This document shows, one piece after another, positions 12,401-19,600 of a stretch of 64,000 nucleotides of DNA. The position numbers and the translations under genes were made by a program. The DNA is taken from contig OW203732.1 of assembly GCA_934045075.1 (NCBI GenBank), positions 5,311,501 to 5,375,500 of the forward strand, in the 5' to 3' direction. Below the pieces are notes generated by a model. That model made no database searches. It had not been told where the DNA came from and worked only from the letters and a program-made list of their open reading frames with translations. This DNA is from Yponomeuta sedellus (Eukaryota; Arthropoda; Insecta; Lepidoptera; Yponomeutidae). Numbering within the stretch: the first letter of the stretch is position 1; each line of letters starts with the position of its first letter.

Positions 12401-15070
12401 TGTATATTCCTGTAAAGGTGTTTCACACGGAATTGTACCTTAGAATAAGTAGTTTTTAAATGAAATGTGAAAATACTGTTGGAGTAACTAATAAAAATAA
12501 ATAAATAATAATTTCCACACAACACAACACATTTACTTGTGCTGTCCTTGTATCACGTAACTTTCGACTTTACGGCGTAAGCATTTAGATTATTTGAAGT
12601 ATCAAAATATGTATATATTTGACATTTCCGACTTTTCGAGTAAGCTAAATCAGACTACTTTATACAGCGGAGGACTTACGTGGTCGCACTCCTGGTCCTA
12701 AACTAGAATACCCTGTTCTATTGTAACACGGTTACACTCAGGTTTTCTCACGATGTTTTCCTGCACCATTACTACTATAACTTCACAAATATAACAGTCA
12801 TCGGTACATGCCGGGATTCGAACCCACGACCTCCGTGAGGCCAGCGTTCTACCGCTGCGCTACAACCGCTTAGGCTTTATCTTATACGGGGTTTAAGCGA
12901 GACTGTAAGAGGAAGTATCTTATTCGATGCAGCTACACGTAAATAATTTTAAGGTCGATTTCTGAATTGAGAAGTTCACTAAGTAAATACTTAAGTTAGA
13001 TTCTGTCACACTCTCTGTTAAGAAATTCGAAGAGACAGCATTACAGTTAAGTATTTAATTAGCTAAGTTCTCAATTCAGAAACGGGCCCTTAGTAACCTA
13101 AGACCATATTTTTTCATGAAAATGTATCCTCATTTCAACGGTGCATTAGTTTGAAATTTGCATTTCAAATTAATGAACAGTTAGCAAGAAAATATCCATT
13201 GTACACGATATTTTTTTATGCCAATTGATCCAGTTTCTATTATCAACGACCTCTACGATCAACTATCGTTGGAGTAGGTACTAAAAAAGTAGACATTTTT
13301 AAAAACCTATTTAGAGGCTAAAAATTCCACCCATGCCAGAGAATATTGTAAAGAGGTTCGAAATTTCACTGACGCCGGTGAGTTGCGCATTAGCTCAGTT
13401 GGAAAGAGCGCTGGCACGGATAGCCAGAGGTCGCGGGTTCGAATCCCGGCATGGGGAGAATTTTTAGCCTCTAAATAGGTTTTTAAAATTGTCCTTAGCA
13501 CGGGCTAGTGCATTAAAAAGAGTATAAGTCAGACATTGCAAGAACTTTTCCAATGTTTACGATAACGTATACATTCCAGGGAAATAACAATAACGCAGTC
13601 TTAATAGCCTGGAGGAAAAGGCAAGACCGGCTGCATTAGAAGAATTTTAAGTTTGTATAAAAAAGGCTGTTTATTTTTCCAGGTCTGAAGGTGCTGCAAT
13701 ACATGACCGGCAGTCTGGCCATTCAATCTTATCTGGAAATGATCTTCAGACAAAGCAGCTCTATATCAGGCCCGCGTGCGAGCATCGTCTATGGTTTCGT
13801 GCAGCTTACTGCCGGTAAATCATACAATTTCATACATAGCCGCTTATTTCCAGTCGCAATTTCCTTTAGATTTAATTTTTTATCGATACCTATCAACAAA
13901 CTATTGATAGACATCAATAAAACATGTGAAGCAATATTATTATTAAAATTCTTTATTGCATAAATGTTTTGCACACAGACGAGCTTAATGCTGCTTATCA
14001 TTATCTACCAGCTAACCTAAGTTTTGGCTATAATGGTCCTTTAATTGAAAAAAAATTAAGTAAAAACCTGTCTCTTATTTCCTTCAGTTACTTTCCGTCA
14101 TAAAGTTGCCCGGAAGAAATTGCTTCTAGCAATAATGCCGCCATTGTACTCTGTATCTTTACATATTTTATAATATGCGCTCTGGTGTACAATCTCATCA
14201 CACTTAAAGGCGAAAGTTTGTGAGTGTTTGTGTTTGTTACTTCTTCACGTCTAAACCGCTGGAGCGATTAATAAAATTTGGTATGAATTTATACCCTGGA
14301 TTAACACATAGACAACGCTTTACTGCGGGAAAATATCTTATTCCCATGGGAAAATCGATAAAACGCGGGGCACAGCTAGTAAAGAATATTCTTATCTTAT
14401 CTTAAAAAACGGTCTTGGATGTTTAGATGTCTGTGATGTCATCGTGTCTGGTACCCACGACACAGGGTATCCTAGTGTGGGGCCAGAAGCAATGTATGTG
14501 TCAGTATGTAAATATTATCTTCACTTGTTTTCAGGTATTACCGCAACATTCTTAACACGATACTTCGGCAGGCGCACCCTGATGTTAACGTCGAGTCTAG
14601 GAGTGGGAATCTCATTGACTATGGTCGGAGTTTATTTCTACTTACAGGATTTTGTGCAAGTCAGCCCAGAGGCGTTGACTTCTGTGGCGTCTTTGCCTTT
14701 GATTGGAATACTAGGGTTTAATATACTGTACGCTTTTGGGATAGGCAACTTACCTTACGTAATGCAAGCGGAGTTGTTCCCAATTAACGTCAAATCTGTA
14801 GCCTCCAGCGCGGCTACTATGTCTGCATGTATATTCTCGTTCACAGTCGCTAAAAGCTACCAAGCTGTTAAGGATTACTGTGGGCACTACACTGTGTTTT
14901 GGATATTCGCGGCGATTGCTTACGCTGGCGTGTTTTTCATATACTTTTTGGTTCCCGAAACTAGGGGTAAGACCTTAGAGGAGGTACAGGAGAATCTACA
15001 GGGTAACGCAAAGGCGGAACGTCGACATTTGCGGCAAAAAGTCAAAACTGTGGATCATGTTGAAGAATGA
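421..15070 (+). CDS. Facilitated trehalose/sugar transporter, Tret1-like (MFS), 8 exons
   Basis: Spliced CDS: 421-466, 542-639, 3418-3552, 3984-4067, 6334-6612, 11978-12098, 13683-13814, 14535-15070. Every junction is GT-AG and phases match throughout, giving 476 aa, the usual size for insect Tret1-like proteins. It is predicted to be a 12-helix plasma-membrane solute carrier of the sugar-porter family. Visible family motifs: EKYGRRR (residues 74-80) after TM2, YITEIADKEIRG (126-137) in TM4, PESPYY (185-190) at the end of TM6, YFGRR (308-312) in the TM8-9 loop and PETRGKT (439-445) after TM12. The start ATG at 421 follows gaaa and opens a 15-codon first exon that joins in phase to exon 2. Unusual: the sugar-contacting TM7 motif, normally QQxSGxN, reads LQYMTGS (259-265), so the substrate may not be trehalose. 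Introns are loaded with repeats. It converges on eIF3d. The family is secure; the exact substrate is not. Confidence 0.88.
730..773. repeat. Imperfect 19-bp hairpin in intron 2
   Basis: Arms 730-748 and 755-773 are complementary with two mismatches around a 6-bp loop. It lies in the intron after the second transporter exon. No function is evident. Confidence 0.5.
1276..1366 (+). repeat. RTE-type LINE 3' tail fragment
   Basis: The segment contains GACAGGGCGCTATGGCGCTC followed by GGGCTATGTCCAGCAG and a GATGATGAT tail, the same end as the longer copy at 26990-27315. It is heavily 5'-truncated and in an intron of the transporter gene. Confidence 0.6.
1441..1505. repeat. 20-bp perfect inverted repeat
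   Basis: Arms 1441-1460 and 1486-1505 are perfect reverse complements (TTTTCGGGGCTTAATCGCGT) separated by 25 AT-rich bases. It is probably a miniature foldback element; it lies in transporter intron 2. Confidence 0.7.
2395..2540 (+). mobile_element. tRNA-headed SINE
   Basis: A tRNA-like head carries an A box (TAGCGCCGCGGTAGTGC) and a B box (GAGTTCGAACCCCGGC). It is followed by a body (ggatgtttacatgtttgcga) that recurs at 14412-14519 and, reversed, at 19830-19990. The head-plus-shared-body layout marks a SINE rather than a functional tRNA. Confidence 0.65.
3031..3075 (-). mobile_element. 3' end fragment of LINE B family
   Basis: It matches the 3' terminus of the LINE at 32557-40518: a (TAAGA)n tract followed by tttattgtataccggaaaaa. 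Only the extreme 3' tail is present, in minus orientation, as expected for a strongly 5'-truncated retroinsertion. Confidence 0.6.
3220..3345. repeat. Interspersed repeat
   Basis: The segment with CCAGAGATCAGGGACTGCC and GATCACCTTCGCTTAATCAA is shared with 3690-3770 and 20043-20165. The family is dispersed; I cannot assign a class. It lies just before transporter exon 3 (3418). Confidence 0.5.
3690..3770. repeat. Interspersed repeat, second copy
   Basis: Shares cagaggggtaggcagagacc and the following bases with 3220-3345 and 20043-20165. It lies between transporter exons 3 and 4. Confidence 0.45.
3885..3950 (-). repeat. RTE-type LINE 3' tail fragment
   Basis: Reverse-orientation copy of the tail GGGCTATGTCCAGCAG / GCGCTATGGCGCTCATTA seen at 1276-1366 and 26990-27315. 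Confidence 0.55.
4121..4402 (+). mobile_element. 5S-like interspersed repeat, 5'-truncated copy
   Basis: A member of the family best seen at 15466-15815. It shares actaccgctagtggcatttt, the ggcagtcgttaagccatgtc block and the terminal acatacaagggttgatatcg. Apparent open frames here are repeat-derived. Confidence 0.65.
4741..4875. mobile_element. Palindromic MITE (GGCCCGGTTTCTGAATTGA family)
   Basis: Begins ggcccggtttctgaattgac. A degraded inverted partner with gctaaattgagaattt lies near 4855-4870. The same family is complete at 12953-13092 and appears split at about 6673 and 10137. Confidence 0.5.
5038..5512. repeat. GC-rich tandem-duplicated block with TTAGG-like flanks
   Basis: A strongly GC-rich island inside an AT-rich intron. 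Two units of about 125 bp (about 5220-5347 and 5348-5467) share gcatctcctcgttgg and ggcccccacacgccccaac. The left flank has taagttaggttaggttact and the right flank the inverse agtaacctaacctaacctt. Long open frames in several registers reflect GC content and the repeat, so I do not call a gene. Confidence 0.55.
5690..5870 (+). mobile_element. Degraded tRNA-headed SINE
   Basis: A B-box remnant (aggttccattcccagtgcgg) is followed by a body ending gaagaaaaacatcgtgagca. It is the same family as the reversed copy at 12700-12875. Confidence 0.5.
7000..9942 (-). mobile_element. Transib DNA transposon (RAG1-related), near full length
   Basis: The 2943-bp element interrupts a tRNA-like repeat. The ends are CACACTGGTTCC (left) and CACGGTGGTACC (right end read inward), matching at 9 of 12 positions. 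It is flanked by exact 5-bp direct repeats CGCTG (6995-6999 and 9943-9947). A GC-rich 5-bp duplication and CAC-starting ends are hallmarks of Transib. Rejoining the flanks across one CGCTG restores a continuous tRNA-like unit, confirming the boundaries. It carries one spliced transposase gene on the minus strand. It lies in transporter intron 5 (6613-11977), antisense to the host gene. Confidence 0.88.
7369..9679 (-). CDS. Transib transposase (RAG1-core-like DDE recombinase), 2 exons
   Basis: Exons 9661-9679 and 7369-9314 (minus strand), joined by a GT-AG intron, give 654 aa; the main exon alone starts at an internal Met (9285) for 638 aa. Numbering from that Met, the RNase-H-fold acidic triad is apparently intact: D255 in GKWGFDGSTG, D366 in LTMVDGKV and a glutamate in LSEEAAES (572-576). 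The zinc-binding set of RAG1-type recombinases is also present: CYIC (C381, C384) and H550/H555 five residues apart. The C-terminal block FRRDNTRKMSRVVTNTDLIH is typical of the family. It would cut and paste the element in the nucleus. There is no internal stop or frameshift, so activity is possible but untested. The tiny first exon (six codons plus one base) is my inference from splice signals and phase. Confidence 0.85.
10487..10650 (-). mobile_element. LINE 3' UTR fragment related to LINE B
   Basis: A gatagatagata tract and ccctttattgca are followed by tacaattggcggttttattg, close to the 3' UTR of the LINE at 32557-40518 (tacaattggcggccttattg at about 32635). A short 5'-truncated insertion in transporter intron 5. 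Confidence 0.5.
10813..10880. repeat. Dispersed repeat fragment
   Basis: The string ccggccaagatcgagtcgga followed by ctcgggcaggaagggttccg resembles a repeat I associate with lepidopteran genomes. This is the only copy I see here, so the class is unassigned. Confidence 0.3.
11316..11552 (+). mobile_element. 5S-like interspersed repeat, truncated copy
   Basis: Begins at gtgcttcgcaaggcacgtta and runs to the conserved end acatacaagggttgataacg. It lacks the 5' 5S-like part. Confidence 0.65.
11706..11952. mobile_element. Foldback/MITE element with 38-bp terminal inverted repeats
   Basis: Terminal arms 11706-11743 and 11915-11952 are near-perfect complements, starting TCGCACCCTCAGAACGAAAG. Further inverted similarity continues inward (gagttacaatcatagag against ctctatgattgttaggta). 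No ORF. Its right end lies only 25 bp upstream of transporter exon 6 (11978). Confidence 0.8.
12700..12875 (-). mobile_element. tRNA-headed SINE
   Basis: On the minus strand it reads GTAGCGCAGCGGTAGAACGC (A box) and GGGTTCGAATCCCGGCATG (B box), then a body with catcgtgagaaaacctgag. Degraded copies lie at 5690-5870 and 22690-22890. Confidence 0.65.
12953..13092. mobile_element. Palindromic MITE, complete copy
   Basis: The left arm starts ggtcgatttctgaattgaga; the right arm ends tctcaattcagaaacgggcc. The roughly 44-bp arms are imperfect complements around a short centre. No coding capacity. Same family as 4741-4875. Confidence 0.7.
13300..13535. mobile_element. tRNA-like foldback repeat with deleted left unit
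   Basis: The left end has aacctatttagaggctaaaa plus ttccacccatgcc. Then comes a complete plus-strand tRNA-like unit (A box TAGCTCAGTTGGAAAGAGCG, B box GGGTTCGAATCCCGG), ending gcctctaaataggttttt. The left part is the complement of the right end, so this is an inverted dimer from which most of the left unit is missing. It is not a functional tRNA gene. Confidence 0.65.
14193..14382 (+). mobile_element. Helitron-like non-autonomous fragment (tentative)
   Basis: The segment contains gttacttcttcacgtctaaa ccgctggagcgatt and ends cgcggggcacagCTAGT. A terminal CTAGT after a GC-rich stretch resembles Helitron 3' ends. There are no inverted repeats or target duplication, as expected for that class, but only one copy is visible here. 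Confidence 0.4.
14412..14519 (+). mobile_element. Headless SINE body fragment
   Basis: Shares ggatgtttagatgtctgtga, acccacgacacagggtatcc and ggggccagaagcaatgtatg with the SINE at 2395 and the reversed copy at 19830-19990. It ends about 15 bp before the last transporter exon (14535), so it abuts the acceptor region. Confidence 0.6.
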
Positions 15071-15120
15071 GTTTACCGTGAAGTATTCGCGTTAGTCTAA
15101 GGGTGTGTTCCGAGCACATC

Positions 15121-15254
15121 CGAGATGCGATTAAATCGATTACAGTGCCAATCCATATAAGTGCAGTAAGCATTAGAACCCTATTTCGTGCGAGATACTT
15201 TGGGACTACTAAATTTGGTCGGATTCGCGCTGTAATCGATTTCATCGCATCTTG
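15121..15254. mobile_element. MITE with 26-bp terminal inverted repeats
   Basis: The left arm agatgcgattaaatcgatta (15122 on) and the right arm around 15229-15254 are complementary with two mismatches. The 134-bp element lies 51 bp after the transporter stop codon, within its probable 3' UTR. Confidence 0.7.
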
Positions 15255-15322
15255 GAACCCAGGGCTGGTCATACAAACTGTCAGTCATACATTTACGTCA
15301 TACGAACACTTATTGTGATACT

Positions 15323-15331
15323 ATAATAAAA
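15323..15331 (+). terminator. Candidate polyadenylation signal of the transporter
   Basis: AATAAA within ctataataaaaac, about 255 bp after the stop codon at 15070, followed by a T-rich stretch. It is the first good plus-strand signal after the stop. Confidence 0.45.
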
Positions 15332-15465
15332 ACTTTTTTATAAACTTCATTGTTTTTTTACTAACCAGGTAGTAGGAGTAAGTTGGGGTTAGTTACTTAG
15401 ATCTGAGATTTCCCCACTTAGCCTTATAGTTGGGGAATCTACTTAAAATTCAATGTATGTAGCAA

Positions 15466-15815
15466 GCGCTCGTGGCCTAGGCGAAACGAGTGATTGGAAT
15501 CAATCACTTGTGTAGCAACAATAGGCGCGGTCAGGCGCAGGATGGGTGACCGTCCCGTGACTACCGCTAGTGGCATTTTTCTGAGCGCTTCCGGGCACGT
15601 TAAGCCGTTGGTGCCAGCTGTCATGTAATGGCAGTCGTTAAGACATGTCAGAGGCCTTATGGGCGGCGTGATAACTTCTGACAGTAAGGCCCGCCACTGT
15701 CTTACAATCCTCCACCAACCCGAACCTGGCCCCCGTGGTGGAGTATGGCCTAACCTTCCTGCGATGCAGGAAGAGACCCGTGCCCTAGCAGTGGGGACCT
15801 CCAAGAGTTGATAAC
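15466..15815 (+). mobile_element. 5S-rRNA-like interspersed repeat, long copy
   Basis: Near its 5' end it reads aggcgcggtcaggcgcagga tgggtgaccgtc, close to the 3'-half internal-promoter region of insect 5S rRNA. This is followed by a roughly 270-bp body ending gaagagacccgtgcc and a final gttgata. Other members: 4121, 11316, 15962 (reversed), 28567, 53870 and 61125. That makes a dispersed family, possibly a 5S-derived SINE. Frames encoding apparent proteins are shared by all copies and broken differently in each. Confidence 0.7.
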
Positions 15816-15961
15816 AAGCAAGCGCTGAGATATATTGATACTGCAGACACGGGTTTCCTTCATTTTAGTGAGTGATTTTGCCACTATATTTACATTCATT
15901 TATAGCGAATTTATAACTTCATAAATGAACATAACTGAGAAAATAAATAATTAGTACGTTC

Positions 15962-16335
15962 GTTATCAACCCTTGTATGTCCCCACTGCTGGGGCACGGG
16001 TCTCTTCCTGCATCGCAGGAAGGTTAGGCCATACTCCACCACGGGGGCCAAGTCCGGGTTGGTGGAGGATTGTAAGACAGTGGCGGGCCTTACTGTCAGA
16101 TGTTATCAAGCCGCCCTCTTGGCCTATAAGGCCTCTGACATGGCTTAACGACTGCCATTATATGACAGCCGGCACCAACGGCTTTACGTGCCTTGCGAAG
16201 CACGGAAGCGCTCGGAAAAATGCCACTAGCGGTAGTCACGGGACTCTCACCCATCCCGTACCTGACCGCGCCTGTTGTTGCTTAACCAAGTGATTGATTC
16301 CAATCACTCAGTTCGCCTAGGCCACGAGCGCTCCT
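15962..16335 (-). mobile_element. 5S-rRNA-like interspersed repeat, inverted partner
   Basis: A minus-strand copy of the same family, nearly full length (from gcctaggccacgagcgctc at its 5' end back to the cgttatcaacccttgtatgt end). With 15466-15815 it makes a 0.9-kb inverted pair in the intergenic gap between the transporter and eIF3d. Confidence 0.7.
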
Positions 16336-16339
16336 AATT

Positions 16340-16410
16340 AGTACGTGCCGAGTTCAAATCCGCGACCTTTAATTGAGAAGCCGGCGTTGTAAGGTTTCGC
16401 TACCACCGCT
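16340..16410 (-). mobile_element. Degraded tRNA-like SINE head
   Basis: On the minus strand: AGCGGTGGTAGCGAAACCTT (A-box remnant) and GGTCGCGGATTTGAACTCGG (B-box remnant). The body is not recognisable. Confidence 0.45.
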
Positions 16411-16621
16411 CTTACATTTAACTTGGGATTGTGAAGTAATAATACGCGATTAGTGTGACTATATAAAACTGTATTACTTCTAATACAAAACAAGGAATAC
16501 ATAATACAATAATATTGTTACCGCGACCTCGTGTTAAATGTATTGGATGTATACGATTTTCGGCTATTGTAACTGTGAATATAATGGTATAAAATCGACC
16601 TTGTGACGCGGAGGTTAGAGT

Positions 16622-19600
16622 CTAAATCCTCTTGGAGTTCCCGTAGGAGTACAGAGGTGCGAATGGTGTGTCGGCGGGCTCGTCGCCGCTTTCCTCGGAG
16701 GCGTCAGACTCGAAGGTGTTGTCTGGGATGTCGTAGAGACGGATGAGCGGCTTGTTGGGGTCCTTCATTATCAGGTACTTGCCTGTAGAAGAAATAAAAG
16801 AATATCAGCGAGAGAGATCATGCCAGTGTCCTAGATGTATTCTTCTGGCTATATTAGTCTACTGCTGGACATAGCCCTCCCCTAATGAGCGCAAGGTTGT
16901 GCCATCATTGGGGGGTAATGGCCATAATCCCCACGCTGGGCATGCGGGTTGGGGATCGCAGTTTGGTGGAATTGTACTGCAGGGGGTGCTGCTGCCCACC
17001 CCCCGGTTTGTGTCACTTAGTCGCCTTTTACGACACCCGCGGGAAGAATTTGGGTTGGTGCTATTCTCTAGGCCGACACCACACAGCTAGGTGTCTGACA
17101 GAACACCAATTATAATATCCGTAGACAAAATGTTTGACTGACAGCCATGTCAATCAGATATTTATTTATTTTTTTTTTTTTTTTATTTATTTATTTATTT
17201 ATTAGTTCACCTCACAGATAAAGCTAAACAGGTATTAGTGAGGGTTTATTTTTATATAATAATATTAATATTATGTGAAATTTGAATAAAGAAATTATGT
17301 GGTCAGAAGTCCTCACCAAGATGGTGAGTACACGTCTGATCAAATTATTGGTTCATGTGTCATGCGAATATCGATAGAATGCCCCACGCATTTTCCACGG
17401 AGAGGTTGATGAACTCGTGCGACTTGAACTGCTGCAGCCAAGGATCACGAGGCGCGAGTACTCAACTAAGACAGTACATTAATATTTCTGCATCTTTCAC
17501 TAACCATCCTTTTGGTTTATGCAAATGTCGATGATGTACCGCAGAATGCCCCACGCATCGTCCATGGAGAAATTGATCTGAGCTGCAAACCAGTGAGGCT
17601 TGACCTGCTGCGGGCGAGGATCACGTGATGCGAGTACTTAACTAATACTTATCTGCATCGGTTTAAACTGCAGTTGATTATTTTGCATCAGTAACTCACG
17701 TAGTTTAGAATTTATGCATCTGTAACTTCACGCCTGATAAATTGTAATCTGATCTGGACCACCTACCAGTGGCTCGGCCCCAGTTAGACTTAGACGCCTC
17801 CGATAGTGTCACTAAGCGGACGCTCCTCTAGGGAGCTTCGCTGTGCGCCCAACTCGGCCTCGAGGGGGTTCGCTCCCGATGTGGGTTTAGGGGTCCTTAG
17901 GACCACAGCAACCCCAAGGTGGTGTTTAGTGAGTAGGCGCACTTCTTGTGAGTCCCACATTGGCAGCACGGCCGGGTCCGTGCTGTTATGCATGAGCATT
18001 CACCACCTCCCTCCCCCGTGTCTTCTGGAAGGTGCCCTTTATAGGGCAAAAAAATATACTATGACTTACCATCCTTCTGCTTCATGCAAATGTCGATGAT
18101 GCACCGTAGAATGCCCCAAGCGTTGTCCATGGAGAGATTGATCTGAGCTGCGAACTCGTGCGGCTTGAACTGCTGGGTGCCGAGGATCACGTGGCGCGAG
18201 TTATCCCGCACTTGGGTACGCGACACGTAGCCGAACTTGATCTGGTCGGAGCCAGCGAGCAGCGCCTGTGGAAATGTTAGCATTAAAAAGCTTGTCCTTC
18301 TTCTTCGTTCCTTTAACTTCTTCACTTCTGACGCCTTCTGAGTAGTTCGCGGCAGCTTACCATTCAGACCAGCTAGCGCCGATCAACTCGGCCTCTTAGG
18401 CGATGGATCTTTTACAATAGCCGGTTACTTTCACAACAATAATGCAGTTTATTTGAACCCCGGAGTAACTAATCCGGTCGTAATTAAATAATGTTTAGTA
18501 TTTAGGAAAGTTATAGTTGAAAAAAAATGCTGTTTTGCGTTTGCGTTTATAAACTGCATTTTTTTAACTAAAACTTTCGTAAGTGTTCTCAGAAGGAGAG
18601 TACTTTAATAACCACGCGTGTCAGCAATGTCGAGCAATGTGGTGTGTCTATACCTCACGTGACTTAGAATTCTTCAGACCGCGTAAGATTATCGGTCAAG
18701 TTATCTTTCAGGCATTATACGATGATTATCCGATTCTATTCAAGAAATATCACATTGGGGGACCAGTTCCTCCACATCCCATCTCACCTTAGTGAGGAGG
18801 ATAGTAAAAAACACGTGAAGTACTTAATTAAAATAGGGAACTAGTCTGATCTACTATTATCTACAGTCAGTGGAATCCCATTCGCATTTAATTCAAAATT
18901 ACACAAAAACTGTGACTTATTGAACGTTAGGAACGTTCAAAATCTAGATCATTTTGGAGAAAAAATTGACACCCCACTGTAACTCCACCCACCTGTACGG
19001 TCCACTTGGCCAGCTTGCAGGAGTTATTCCTCAGCTCGTTGGCAAGCACGGCTCCGCGCTGGGTGTCCAGCTTCTGCCGCCACTCGACGCCGTTGGCCAA
19101 CTTCGAGTCCCACTCGTTGAGAGCCTTGATGGAGAGGAACTGGGTCTCGCCGGCCGGTCCCTGCATCACGGCGTCGTGCTCGCAGCGAGCCACCAACACC
19201 TGGCGAGGAGTGTGGTTACTTTACCATCGTTCATGTGCGAAAAGGCCCAAGAGATTAGATTTTTTAGGCCAGAAATATTTTTTTTTTTCGTATGGCCGTG
19301 CCCGTAAAAACACAGATTGTTTTTGTCTTGCTAGGGGGTCTGGTCAAAACGGCTGGAAAGGGTTAAGACTAGCAGACTGCAAGACTGGATGGTATGTTGC
19401 CTCTCTGGCACATTCTTAACATTTTGAATGCAAGAGGATAATTTTATCAAATGTAGCCTGAAGCTTTGCTATATAATAAAATTTTGGGCATATATTTTAA
19501 GCATACACGTTAAGTTTTTGATAAAGAAAATTTTCTTGTAAAATTCATACTTTATAGAAGATACTAATATTTATAAAAGCGTCCAGGTCAAAAACAAAGT

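Noticed and set aside
15973..16293. 106-codon open frame, similar frames at 11194, 15439 and 61128
   Set aside because: All are translations of the same dispersed 5S-like repeat, in different truncations and orientations.
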